Shown piece after piece: positions 1 to 12,544 of a stretch of 64,000 bases of DNA. The stretch's first letter is position 1, and each line of letters starts with the position of its first letter. The notes beneath the pieces are model-generated. The model had not been told where the DNA came from and searched no databases. It was given only the letters and a program-made list of their open reading frames with translations. The translations under genes and the position numbers were made by a program. Source of the stretch: Lasioglossum baleicum (lineage: Eukaryota > Arthropoda > Insecta > Hymenoptera > Halictidae); contig NC_134934.1 of assembly GCF_051020765.1 (NCBI RefSeq), forward strand, positions 6,400,001 to 6,464,000. Direction: 5' to 3'.

Positions 1-1148
1 GCTGTGCATTAATTATTATTAGATATTATTTATTTTACGCAGTCACTATACAAAAACGACCAGATGAAATACAAAATTCTTCAATAAGAGAAACACGAAT
101 TTGGAATATAAATTAAATGCTTCGGTAACAAGGAATTGTACCGCGTTTAGGCAGCTCCGGAGGCACTATTGGACGATCAGGCGAGTGTGTCGGCCCCGAC
201 AAAAGCGGCTTTGATGAGAGGATTAATTCCCGTCCAGAAACATCTCTAAGCGGGGTCCACCTCCTCGTTAAGAGGCCAGGAAAAATAATCACGACCGGAA
301 AGGGAGGCGTGGTGCGGCAGTCGTTCGAAGACACTGGTGTATCCCCCTAAGTTTTGCCTAATACAGTGGCTTCTACGTTTTATTCGCCCGGAACATCTGT
401 CGCTGGAATAAATTTCCTCGTGCTCGACGACGAAAAACGAGGAACGAAGAAATTCGAAGACGAATAGCGTCCGAAAAGGAGAAGAAAATAGAGGGAGAGA
501 GAAAGAGAGAGTGCCTGGCTATCAGAGATCCGGGATTAGACGGGGCGGAACTTCGCCGGAAATTCATTTCGCGCGGAAGTTTTAATATCCCGCGGAACTT
601 TTTAATGAAAGTTAGAGCCCTCGCGGACTCACTGTTAACGAGTAAATTAATTCGGCCTGCGAGATGGCTGTCGCGACGCGGCTCGCGCCTCGAACCAGCC
701 CAGGCATCCGATGCATCCGGCTGATAACCGGGGAAATTGTGAGACGCGTATCTTGCACGGACGTATCTGGTACCGATCGGAACGTGCCGGTCGATAGACA
801 ACTTCCTTTCAAGGGTAACGACGCGAGTCCTGAACCTTCCGACGCTCGTAAACCCTACGCGTACCGTAAAAACACGAATCCTGCTCACTGATTTATACAT
901 CCGGCGATAGCGCGTCGATACTCTGCCCGGGATGCCTCTGTATTAAAGTTTGACAGACGGGACCCTTGCTGCTACCAATTTTCATATCTTCCTGCGCGAT
1001 TGGACGGAGAAGTGGCGCCGATAAGCATGATTTTTAAAGGGTTCACCGAGATGAGAACCATAAAGTCTACAAATAGATAAAGTCTACACAAATTTTTGAA
1101 GTGCACGAGAGTATAGTTGGTCAATGGGCTATCGTGCGTGACCTTGAC

Positions 1149-1547
1149 ATGATGAAGTGTACCATTTTCGGAGAAAAAAAAAGTTTCTCCATAACCTCAA
1201 GTAGACTGCGATTACACCACCGCATATACGAAAACGAGACGTCCACAAACCAAACAGTGGCTACACTTTCGAATAATGTTGTGCCACCTTTCGTATCATC
1301 AGTGTCTGCAGCAATACTCCAGCAACAGCTCCAACAGGAGGATCCTTATCCGTTTGACGAGTTATTCAGAAAAACTCGGACTTGCTGTCGCGCTGAAACT
1401 CGCAAAGTGATCTATAACTGTTTGCGCGCCAAACACCGGCGAAACTACCGAACGGATATCGCGGAAAATCAACAGGAGGTCCGTCCCGGTTGCAAAACGA
1501 CGAGAAAATCAGTTGGTCCGGCGCACGCGGCGCGTTCGAAGGGTTAA
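1149..1547 (+). CDS. Unrecognised open reading frame, 132 codons
   Basis: ATG at 1149 (reading MMKCTIFGEKKS) to TAA at 1545-1547. It has a glutamine-rich patch (ILQQQLQQEDPYPFDELF) followed by a basic, cysteine-containing segment (RTCCRAETRK). There is no known domain, no clear promoter or poly(A) signal, and it lies among noncoding repeats. Most likely fortuitous, or a decayed element fragment. Confidence 0.12.
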   Translation: MMKCTIFGEKKSFSITSSRLRLHHRIYENETSTNQTVATLSNNVVPPFVSSVSAAILQQQLQQEDPYPFDELFRKTRTCCRAETRKVIYNCLRAKHRRNYRTDIAENQQEVRPGCKTTRKSVGPAHAARSKG

Positions 1548-1752
1548 TCTTCTATGCAGCGGTGGTGCTGGGTCTCTGATAACGATCCTCGCGTTGCGAT
1601 CTAAAGCTCGGGGGTCTTCTTCGGTGGGATGAAGTAGAGCGAGTCGTGCGCGCGGGTTCGCAAGCTGGAGGAACGAAGAGGGAAAGAGCGGGGCTCGGAA
1701 TACGCGGACCGGGCGCATTTGTCACCGGGGCTGAGACGTTGTGGCGAGCTGA

Positions 1753-1760
1753 TATAAATA
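1753..1760 (+). promoter_or_regulatory. Possible TATA box
   Basis: TATAAATA followed by GGCGCGCC. Good form, but no gene is tied to it. Confidence 0.15.
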
Positions 1761-1957
1761 GGCGCGCCGGTGACAAACGACCGGTTCTTATGGGAAAATA
1801 AGCAAACACGGCACCAGCCACGAGGATTGGGTGCTACTCCGTTGTAGGTGTCCGTCTTTTCGAGTCGCTGTCTGGTATCCGGTATTGGGACTCCAAAGCG
1901 TCTCTACTTGCTCCGTTAGATGGGCTCTTGTTCGATATTCTACAAGATTTCGAGGAA

Positions 1958-2110
1958 CACAACCTAGCACAACAAATGAAAATTGGGGGGCTACTCAAAA
2001 CATCGTTTTTCTCAATTTTTAGTCGTATTTTTTATATTACAGCTGTAATATTCGAGCACAATGTAGCACAAACTTAGCACAACTCAGCACAACTGTTGAA
2101 ATTATTTAAT
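1958..2110. repeat. Irregular AGCACAAC-type short repeat
   Basis: CTAGCACAAC, GAGCACAATG, TAGCACAAAC, TTAGCACAAC and CAGCACAAC occur within 150 bases, together with two GGGGGGCTA(C/A) motifs (about 1985 and 2123). Origin unknown. Confidence 0.5.
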
Positions 2111-2929
2111 TTAACAAGTGGGGGGCTAACTTCTAGGAGGCTATTCTTCAGCGATTAGCGGAACAGCATTTTATTTCCGATTTGAACCGAAGGAAAACGG
2201 CATTCTTTCGTCAAGAAGGAATACAGCGCAGGCTCGGTCGCTGACAAGGCAGCTTAGGATGCGTCCTGAAGGATGCACCGAATCGCGGATTATACGATGT
2301 CACACATCTGGAGGATGCGTCCGCGAAAGAACGTCTCCTGAACCGAATGCCCAGGTTTGTATTTCTATCGGTCGCGCTGTGACGAACCCAGAGGAACGAG
2401 TTAGAGGGCGTTGCTGAATGCCACCGGCGCGAGATATATCTGTACGGACGTGTGTCTATATTTACGTGGCAAACGATCGAGAGACTAGAGTCCCGGGGCT
2501 TGCATCATCGGCCGATGAAAAATCTCGCGTTTTCCCGATGAAAGACGATATTTATGCGTGGCCCTCTGCCGATCCTGTTACGCGAGATCCTCACCCATAC
2601 CGTCGCGTCGGATGCAGAATTTTACGCCGATCGACCGGCATAAACTTATACGATTTTTGAACCTGTGCACACGCCGACGCGACGGATCGACGTAACACGC
2701 ATACGCTTTTACGAGAGTCTCTCGAGCAGCACGCTGCTGCTCCCTGGGAATATGGAGCCGGCGAAATGGCTCCGGAAGATGGATCCCTTCGCGAATATTT
2801 TGTTACGTCACCTGGGAAATCCTGTGTCTTCTTCTTTTTAATGCACGCTTCATCTGGTTGCCTTTGAAATTCATTGAAGAGCGTCTTGAAGCACCAGGGT
2901 CGATGAGCAAGTTACAACCCTGGTTAACC

Positions 2930-3130
2930 CTTAGCACTTGAGTGGTAACTCAGAGTCACCACTAAAAATTGCTGTATCATTATTAAAAATATTGTTTACA
3001 TTATTAAATATGTTGGCATCTAATCAATTACTACACATTTAAGTGTTGTATGAGGTATTATATCATTTTCATATTCATACAAAGAAAAAAGTTAATATAG
3101 AATGTGGAATTATTCTACAAAGGTTAAATG
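2930..3130. repeat. Dispersed repeat, copy 1
   Basis: Shares with 16800-16975 the stretch TCACCA(C/T)TAAAAATTGCTGTA, then ATTATTAAATATGTTGG and GGAATTATTCTA near the other end. A fragment (TAGAATAATTCCATTGTATA, inverted) recurs at about 30940. It begins TTAACCCTTAGCACTTGAG, a form also seen at about 30880. Confidence 0.6.
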
Positions 3131-4927
3131 CAAAAGGTTAAATTTTGTTTGGACAAAGATATATGTTCATTGGATAGGTCTTATGATGATCATTAATTTA
3201 CTTGCAGATTTCAAAGTGATCTTCATTTTTCTTTTCACGTGAAACTGTATTTGTTCGTTCAGCCAGGTTTGTAGCCTTTTTCACGACGAATTCATCGACC
3301 TAGCGATGTTGGTGTTCCAAGATCATTCAAGGTCGTTTATAGCTATTCAACCCTCACCGAACGATACGAGACGAAATTGTTTCCTCGGCGTCTTCCGTCA
3401 TTCCGAAGCGGGCCCGACGTGCAATTCGGAATCCACGAGACGGACAGAAGGGAAAAAGGTCGATGACACCGCGATCTTAGATCATGCTACCCGAGACCGC
3501 TCGAATTATTTCACCGAGACCTCGCGCACGTCATAAAGAGAGACGTACTGCTCGGGTTACGGTGGAAACTCTCGGCGTACTCGTTTTGGAGACCGATCCA
3601 GCTTCGTCGAGCCGAGACACTGACACTGTATTACGCTGGGGATATATGGTGGAATAACCAATGAAAATATTTACGATCTCACTGTTAAATTTATGTTGTA
3701 TGTGCAACGCTTGCCGCGCCACGTAGGTGAAATAAGGCAGTGTGATCTTGTTACGGTGTTGGGCTTTGCTTGACACTTCGTCTCTCAATTATGAACATTG
3801 ATTTCTAAACATACCATCAGTTTTAACTATTCGATTACAGATCTTTTAACCTCTGTGTCAATACCCGAAAATTTTCTATCCGAATCGATTTCGAGTCTTG
3901 TATTATTAATAATTTCATAGAAAATTAGAGGAAAATTTCGGAGAGTTAACTTTCGGGAATTTCTCTGATTTCTGTGACCGAACCGATTTCAAAGTTTGCA
4001 GGTTCGTCCCCGTGTATCATTAGCTTCGTACGAGCCCGATACCTCAATAAAGTCGGAATGCATGTAGGTCACGGCGAATCGAGCGAACGTCGCATTTCCC
4101 TGATCTACGCGCTGGCACCGGTTCAACAATGACGCTCCGAACCTGGCGACGCCGAAATTAAATTTCGCCGGCTTCATTTGCGCCCGGCTGCTCCCCGCAT
4201 TTTCTTCTGTTTGACCGTGGAATTGGTTACATTCCAAGTAATATAAAAGCCTTTTCCCAATGACCGGCTCTTCCCTTGCCCTCTCTCTTTCTCTCCCACT
4301 GGAGCTCGTCCGTGGATCGAATAGACACCGATGCACACGCTCTCGGCCATTTGCATACGATCGCGCGCATCGCCCTCGGCCATTTCCCGGCTGCGTGGCG
4401 AGAAAGTAATGAGACTGTGAGAAACGCTAACGATACGACGAGTAATCCGCCTTTTGTCGCGTGCACTGCTCTTCCGATGCGAGTGCAAGCCATGAAGTGA
4501 ATCGTGGATACACCTTCTGCGCCATTCGTTCGCTTTTTGCACTCTTCGTCCTTTTATTGGTTCGTAAAGTTGGAAATTGTTGCACTTCATGCAAATTCGA
4601 AGTCAATTTTCGTCTTTTTATACAGCATTTTATGCAGTTTTCACTAAAAGAGTACAACTTATCGCCGGCTTACCAATAATTTTCTCGAAGTCAACGATTT
4701 CCAAAAACGTCCCGAGCCCGAGTCCCGAAATTACCGGGCAAGAGGCCACCGACCGTAAAATTAGAGCGCGCGCGCGCGCGCTAGCCGGTTGTGCATCGTC
4801 GAAGATGCGCGCGGAGACGCTAGACGACTCGAAACATTCGATCATCGGATTGCCCAGCGAAGCGAGATTCATCTAATAACGACTCGCTTTCGCGAACAAT
4901 TTCCCGGCCGAGGGAGTGTCAGTCGAC

Positions 4928-4936
4928 TATAAATAG
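4928..4936 (+). promoter_or_regulatory. Possible TATA box with downstream donor site
   Basis: TATAAATAG, with a donor-like CAC|GTAAGAAT about 100 bases later (near 5029). This could be a short first noncoding exon, but nothing further supports it. Confidence 0.18.
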
Positions 4937-6464
4937 CCACGATTTTCCGGCCCTTGCGGAGCCGTTTCCCGAGTTCTTCCAATTAAATTCACCGGGCTAG
5001 AGAGTGGCAGGTCTCGGGCCCCTGTCACGTAAGAATCGCGCCGGAGGATGCGATGCTCGGAAAAAACAGCGTAGACGGAGGAAGCTGACGGAGGTGGGCG
5101 AGGAGAGAAAAACGGAAGTGAAACGTTACATCTGGCTTAACCGGCGTGGACGTTTGCCGTTCGCGTTCTATATTTAACGGATTCCTGTCGACGCACGATT
5201 CCTATACCGCCGCGATAAACGCCGGGAACCGACGACAGATTTACTCGAAGGGTATTTCCTGGTTCGGAACATTGCTACCCCTTATATACGCTCGGGGATG
5301 TCGCGTTTATTATACTGCAATTCATCGAATTCTGACGACGGTATCGATAAGGAGATAAAAACATTTCTCCGACAAACATATTTATATTTTTAATGTTTCT
5401 AACAGAAACATTAGTAGTCCTAGTGTTAAAAATTTCATTATACACGTTGCAATTCCGGTGTAGTTAGAAATCTGACGCTACTTGCATAGGAGGCATTAAA
5501 CCAATTTGTAGGGTTGAAACTGAAGCGCTCTCTTACGCAAAACACTGAGAGAACAGAACACAGAAAACACAGTCTCCCTTCTCTCTTCCCTGACTTTCCT
5601 TCTGTCTTACGTTGGTTCTTCGTTGGAAGATCGACCGGCGAGATTACGGGGGTGGCTGCTCCTTCGAGAAATCTTAATTGGACCACTCGTCGCCGCGCTG
5701 ATACTCTCGCTGGCTACCGTGATCGGAAGTACAGGCAATCTGCGTGATAATCGAGTCGCTTTCGTTAATGAAAATCGGCCGAATCGCGCTCGAGAGCCGT
5801 CTTTTGTTGTCAAATGCCGTGTCACGGGACACGGGTTCTCGGTAATGAGCTTGCCTTCGCCTTCGTTGCGAAGCTATTAGTTTGATACTTTAATACGGAT
5901 TAGCCTCGGCTCTCATTACGCGAGGGTGCAATAAGAAGTCTGCGATTGGCAGCAGCTCGCTCTCCGTGGGAATTCTTCTTTTCATTCTAACTTTGTCGGC
6001 GCTCATTAAACTCTACCTTCTGATCGTTTAAGTCTTAAATCGCTCGGAATATGCTGTACCAGTCGTAGAAGTGACAGCAGTTTAAGAGCAAGTAATCGGT
6101 AACATCATAATTCATCTTTGGATTTTTATTAATGTTTTAGGGTTAAGTACATGCGAATAACTGCCTGTTTTACCACAATATAATTGAAGAAATTATTTGA
6201 TGAATAAGTGAGGAACGTGTAGATATTTACACGACCCACAACGGTTCTTCAATCTATTGTCTTTCATTAATGCCTTTGTAATGTGAATTCTGTGATGTGT
6301 ATATAATATATAATAATCAGTATTGTAATCACAAGGCATGAGATTAAAAAGATCATTAGTGCCATTCATTTGATTTTTATACTTTGACGATGGTTAAGTG
6401 AATATGGTCGATAAGGTTAGGTGAAAAACGAGCTCGTTAAAGCAGCTACAAATAGCTGTCTTTA

Positions 6465-6860
6465 CAGCGACGGTGTAATTCATTTTCTTGTTCTTTTTCT
6501 CACGAAATTGTACGTCCTTTTCTATGAGCTATCATTAAAATCACATCAACCTCAAATTCAGGCTTCTGGCGACTGAACATCCTAACAATTTTATATTGCA
6601 GTCCGAAATTCTTCTTCCAAAATTGTTGTTTCCCAATCCCCAATTTCTAGAGGTGTATTCAATTTCAGCGACGGTGTAATTCATTTTCTTGTTCTTTTTC
6701 TCACGAAACTGTACGTCCTTTTCTATGAGCTATCATTAAAATCACATCAACCTAAAATTCAGGCTTCTGGCGACAGAACATCCTAACAATTTTAAATTGC
6801 AGTCTGAAATTCTTTTCCCAAAATTGTTGTTTCCCAATCCCCAATGTGTTTCTAGAAATA
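6465..6860. repeat. Tandem duplication, 201-base period, two copies
   Basis: Copy 1 is 6465-6665 and copy 2 is 6666 to about 6860, both opening CAGCGACGGTGTAATTCATT. They differ at only a few positions, so the duplication is recent. No open frame is shared by the two copies. Confidence 0.92.
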
Positions 6861-7479
6861 CACAGACAACACAAAAACAAGGTCTTCGTCCACTAGCTCA
6901 ACGGCTTCAGTTATCAATCCAAAACGACAATAAGCAAAAATTCGGGCGACATTCGCAGCAGCAGTTCAGCGCCTAAAGGGTGCAGGGTTCCGGTGGCACG
7001 AGAAATTCTCTATCCGGGGACCGCGGCACGTGGACACGTTTTGTTTTGGTACAAATAGGAACACGGTGCCTTGGCACCCGGAGCGGATTGGCTTGTCAAG
7101 TTGCCAGGGTCCCGCGAAAACGGGATGCCCCCGGGTTTAGTCACCGCATTCCTGGAAGCTGTGCTGTGCGCTGCTACGACCGGGCCCGATGAATTATTGC
7201 GCCGATTTAGAAAGGTTCCCCTGCGACCGGTGAATAAACCACCTTGATCGCGAGTGGACCTGTACGGTGTTCCAGCTCCCGGACTAGCATCTCCTCCAGC
7301 GAGTGCCCAGGTCGCTGAAAATCCGCTACAAAGGCGACTTTGTAAGCGAGAGTCCGCTACGGAGTCACTTTGCGCACGGAATTCCCGCTGAAATTCCGCT
7401 CGGGAAATTTCGGTCGCCTTAGGTTGCCGGAAATTCGCCAAAAAAATTCATCCAGCGCTGTTGATCGAATTCAATAATA

Positions 7480-8456
7480 AGGCAGAGTGGGGTAAGTCCG
7501 CCCTAGTTTTTGCGAAGTGGGACTTTAAACTGATGTATTATCAGACTGGTATGTAAAAAACTTAACGCTCTTGGTATAAAACTCTTGCTACAGTTATTAC
7601 TAATGAATTAGTATTATGTACGATTCTAATTTTGCTTGAAAATTATCATTTTGATAGGATATTGTACAAACTGTCAACTAGGACGCACTTGCCCCGAAAA
7701 TGGGGTAAGTCCGTCTCTGAGAGTTAAAAATGCTTTCAAACCTTGTTTCAAGTGCTGCGGAGCAAGAAAAGAATTAATAACAAGCCTGCTATAAAATGCT
7801 TCTTATTGCATTAAATTATATTGTTCGGTTTCATAGTTATCCAGTTTTAAGCAAACAAGTACTTTTATGCTGAAATATGAAAGGGGATACAGTGATATTA
7901 AAACAAAGTTTGAAAATGCTTTCGAACCTTGTTTCAAGTGCTACGGGGCAAGAAAAGAATTATTATCAAGCCTGCTACAAAATGCTTTTTATTGCATTAA
8001 ATATATTGTTTAGTTTTATAGTTACCCATACAGTACGGACTTACCCCACCGTGATAGTACGGACTTGCCCCGTGTAGTAATATTTACGGGCAAGATCATC
8101 TTAGTGTTTTCTCAATAAATTTTAAAAAATACAATAAGAACGGTTTATTTAATGTAAACCTACATCAATATTTGTTGTACTTACCTAAAATAATAACACA
8201 GAATATAATTAATAACTTGTAAACCATTGCACGTAGGGTAACCTCAAAGTTGTACGTGTACCTCGCACGTGACTGTTTGGCACTGGTTGATTTAAGCGAG
8301 GAAAACACCTTTATTCTTGGGCGACATCTATGTAGAATAGTTCATACTAACTTATACTACATTAATAAATACAAGCTAGAGCAATTTCGTTCATATTATA
8401 ATTAAAATAACCGATTAACGGACTTGCCCCGTAGACAGACTCACTCCACTCCACCT
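7480..8456. mobile_element. Non-autonomous TIR element, 977 bases, with internal repeats
   Basis: Ends AGGCAGAGTGGGGTAAGTC (left) and the inverted AGGTGGAGTGGAGTGAGTC (right) match at most positions, and TA flanks both sides (7478-7479, 8457-8458). The motif GGGGTAAGTCCG or its complement recurs inside at about 7700, 8037, 8060 and 8420. A roughly 120-base direct repeat is present at 7722-7843 and 7908-8028. It encodes nothing recognisable. Confidence 0.75.
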
Positions 8457-8462
8457 TATGTC

Positions 8463-8588
8463 TAATTGTTAAGGGAATATCTAAAAATATTTTACCTGCA
8501 ACTCTGGATCCCTCGGAAAATTTCAGTCGCCTAATAGTTAAGAGGGTTATCTAAAAATACTTTACCCGGAAGTCCGCATCCCTCGGGA
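8463..8588. repeat. Diverged tandem repeat, ~69-base unit
   Basis: Two units share GTTAAG, ATCTAAAAATA(T/C)TTTACC and GGATCCCTCGG (or GCATCCCTCGG). The phrase TTTCGGTCGCC/TTTCAGTCGCC joining the units also occurs left of the TIR element, at about 7407. This suggests that the 977-base element inserted into an existing repeat region. Confidence 0.6.
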
Positions 8589-11500
8589 GCGATCTACCCG
8601 CCCCCGCAATCAAACGGATTACGATCTGTGATTCTCCGAGAAGCCGCAATTATTTTCACCCGGATCTTGTCTTTGACCCGGAGTGGTCTTTGATCTTCTT
8701 CATGGTAATGCAAATCTGACGCGCGACGCTCTCATTCAATATTCGATGGATCCGTCGAATCATTCCGATGATTTCGAATTGTCTACCGGCGTTACCCGAA
8801 CGTCTCAACTAACAATGAACGATACACGCGACCGATTACCGTGTGTAACGGGACAGCATGTCTCGAAACAGACGTGCACGTACATCGAGAAACACGCTCG
8901 TCATTCTTGCGGTTAAAAAACGGCGCCGCGCCGCGTCAGTAGAAATCGAATCGATCGATCCACGGAATGGAGTCCCTCGACCACGCGATCGGGCTTTCGC
9001 CGTTTCTAGACTGCGGAACCGTTTATGGCGCGTAAAACGCTATCGAGGATTTGCAACCAGAGGCATTTTATTATTATGTTGCCTTTAGCGAGCGTAAGCC
9101 GGAAGAATTGCGTATCGGTGGCTACGTGGTCATGCCGGAAGGATGAAGTGCGGCTCGCGGATGTTTAAAACTTGCTCCAGAAAGTAACGCTGATGTCGAG
9201 TTATGGTATTGAGTTGTGATAGAGAGTAGCCGAGGAGAAAATAGTAGAGACGGAGGGTAAGTGATACATTCACGATCTAGCGGATTTTATTTAATAATTG
9301 ATTGTTAAACTCTTAATATTCCAGTAGGTGAAATATGAATAACAAAGGGGGACGATTACAGCTCCGAGAAAGGCAAAATCCCCCGGTAACTACCATGCGC
9401 CACCAAATGCAATAAAGTACGAATTGAAAATTGTTGAGCAATGACAATATCGTCTCCCGGGATGGGGTATACCATCTATTTGACTCGCTATAAATGGAGT
9501 TTTACCGCGGCCATCAATTCCCGACGATTACAAGGCCGCTCAAGTCCGAGGGCGACTCATGTCCCGACGATCTACGATTTTTACGATTCCCTGACCAACG
9601 CGCGTCCCTGCAGACAATAGTCAATTCTCTGTGCTTCGTGTGTTCCCGGTTGGCGTCGGAAGGTTCGTCGCTTATTATAATTCCGTCGCACGGAATCGAT
9701 ATCCGATTGTGGGCCAGGTCTTTATGATCCTTTCTATGAGCGACTTTACGATCCGATGGATCCCACCGTTTCTCTATACGCGAAGACTATAGCGAGGTGT
9801 GCGTCACGAGCGGAAAAGGTTCTGCGGACCACGTGCCATTACCCGCGCGAGACGTTTAAACGGTGATAGGTTCCTTTCGTCGACGTTTCTTGCTGACCCG
9901 CAACGATCCGTCGATGGCGGTTTAATGGCAACGAGGACAGCGAGGGTGGAGTTAGGGTAGCTTCCCGCGGAGATGAGTCACGACGAGCCACGAGATTTAT
10001 GCGCGCCTCTTTTCGCGCAGCACGAGTAAACGAATTTCCCTTATTTCTCCGTCTCCGGGAGAGGGCGGATTCTACGATGGAACTCGAGAAGAAAGCAGAG
10101 GGCTGAACCTAATGTCAACGAAGACCCCCTGCAATCCGTCGATGCACCCTCACGGGGTGGCGAGTCTGAAAATCCTCGAAAACAGGACGAAGAATCCCTT
10201 CTAGCTCTGCCGGATCCGAAACGATAACGTCGTTTGCCACGGTGAATCGCCGATGCGACGGAATTGGAGCAAAGGGGAGCCAGCTAATTTCACCCTTATC
10301 GAGGTTAGAATTGATACTTGATGCGGGATTAACCAATTCCGAAGTTCTGGGGGCAGTGCGATGCTTAATCGACGATACAACTTTTCGGTTCTGGGGGGCA
10401 CGTGGAATTTCGAACCGGATCGAGAGGCTGATCTCTTACTCGGTAACTGTGCGCGTTCGTAAATTAATTGGGGTTTGTGTCAACGGAGAATCGAATGGGT
10501 AGTTTGACTTCCTGCAGGATCTTCGCGAAGCGTTTGAGTGGAGGAAAATTGTAGCCGTCTATCTACGGAGAACTGATGACAGTGGTCCACTCAGTGGTAC
10601 ACTCATAAAGTTTGTTCCGGAACCATGTACTTTTAACAACTCGTTTCGAGCAAATCGTGCACAGTACGTGAAACAATTCGAACGTATACTTCAAAGACAA
10701 AGACTGTGCCGCAGAGGAGCGAGTTGACAGAAGCTATAGTACATATTGGTCTAGAAGTCGCATAACAAGAACGTCTGCTCGAGTTACAGTTCGGAAGGCG
10801 AGGAAAACGTACAAACTCCGTTCACCTCGAAGAACACGCAGAGTCGCCGCAAGACCTCAATAATTAAGCCAACACCGGCTCAGAAGAGCTGGAAGCTCGA
10901 AATCCGATAAATGCAACGCTGGTAACTGGTGTGGCGCAGCGCGGCAGAAGGAGTCACTGATCCCCTTGGCGAGAATATTCAGGACGCCGCGAGAGAGGCG
11001 AAAGGTTTCTCCTTCATTTTCCCGGGGCTCTGAAATGTCGATTATCATGGAAATACCGGAAGGAGGTAACATTTTAATGCCTGAATAATAGTCTCGTCAT
11101 GTTCCGGCGACGGGAAAGGTTGCGCGTAATTCCGCGGAAGCGTCGTCGTCTAAGGAAGACAGAGAGAGAGGAAGAAGTTGCGGAGTAGGACGGAAAGAGG
11201 AAGATACGATGCAGCGGGGAACTATAATATTTAGAGGGCAAGCTGACTCCTGGATTTCTCGGAGCGTGCATCCCAGTGCATTCTGGACTACCGGGTTCGC
11301 AAACGGTGGATGCCGTAAACTAGGCTACCGAGAGGAAGACCCGATTCCTCTCGTTTTACCCGCACGCGTGCGCGAGTCGAAGCGCGAGCAGGAGCGCGAG
11401 GACCCCACCAGGCATTTGCATTATTGCAAATTTATGACTACACCGTACACCATCCCCCGGCACCCGACACCGCGCCGGTCGCGCTCTCCGTTTCAGAAAT

Positions 11501-12141
11501 GTATTATGCATTATCTTTCCAGCACGTAGATCAACGTTAGTCGAAGTTTCTGAAGGCGGCCACTTCCTACCGGTCACGATCCGACCGCGCGCGCGCGGGT
11601 GTACACCCTCGTCCGACGAGTAAATCTCAAGCGTCCATTTCCATTCCCGCGGCCCGGCCCGCAAGCCCGCGAAAAACTTTTGATGGAGTTTCCGCCGCGT
11701 GGCGGATTGTCGACCCGATAAAACCACCCCCCGAACGAACCTACGCCGCGCCGCGCTTAATTCCTCCGGCCGGGGGAAGATCCTCGTCGCGGAAAGTGTT
11801 CGTGATTATCGCGAGATCCTTGCCCAGCGTACGCTCGTTGCAAATTGAATCTCGCGGCGGAACAGAAATTACTTCTTCCACTCGCCGACGCTGTTTCCCC
11901 TGGATTTTGCCTGGGAGTTGGAAAATTGAAACGGGGTTAGCTTTTTTGGAGGGACGGTGGCTGGGATTGTCGACGAGATAGTGGCAAAATTAGGGTGTTT
12001 TATATATGGCCTTGTTAAGTAAATATTCTTGATTTTGTTCATTTTTCTCTAAACCTATACTACTGGTCTTTTACATACTTGTATTCTTCATATTTTGTAC
12101 ATTCCTTGTACTCTCGACAAAAATACATTATTACTGTAGTA
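8589..12141. other. Gene-poor stretch
   Basis: Unique-looking, moderately GC-rich sequence without splice-supported exons or recognisable protein. Confidence 0.6.
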
Positions 12142-12544
12142 TTTTTAGTGATTTCGGCGCACTGGTTCGATCAAATATTAAAAATAAACACTATTTGAAA
12201 ATTTTCACAAAATCTCTATTTCAACGTTTCGATCTTCTTTTAGATCATTTTCAAGAAATTTTTAAAGAATTGCGTCTGTAAAGTAATAATTGATGCAAAA
12301 AATTTTTATGTGGATTTAAACTACGTGGAATAAATGCTACTTACTTGCTTAGTGCAATACAAAGTAATATTCCATATTCTGAATTTTAATGAAACACGTG
12401 TTGATGCTATGGCAATGTACTTGGTAATGATGTACCAATGATCTAAAAGAAGATCGAAACGTTGAAATAGAGATTTTGTGAAAATTTGCAGATAGTGTTT
12501 ATTTTTAATATTTGATCGAACCAGTGCGCCGAAATCACTGAAAA
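12142..12544. mobile_element. Palindromic MITE with ~108-base inverted arms
   Basis: Arms 12142-12250 and 12437-12544 are nearly identical inverted copies sharing AGTGATTTCGGCGCACTGGT and, further in, AACGTTTCGATCTTCTTTTA. TA dinucleotides flank both ends (12140-12141 and 12545-12546). There is no open frame in the 186-base centre. The direct repeat TTATTACTGTAGTAT occurs just left (12129-12143, overlapping the end) and again at about 12588. Confidence 0.88.

Larger units (their letters stand above)
1..6464. other. Gene-poor stretch
   Basis: Apart from the repeats and the doubtful frame listed, I see nothing supportable. There is a short CG dinucleotide run at about 4769-4782. Open frames appear on both strands at once in the GC-rich parts, as expected by chance. 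Confidence 0.6.
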
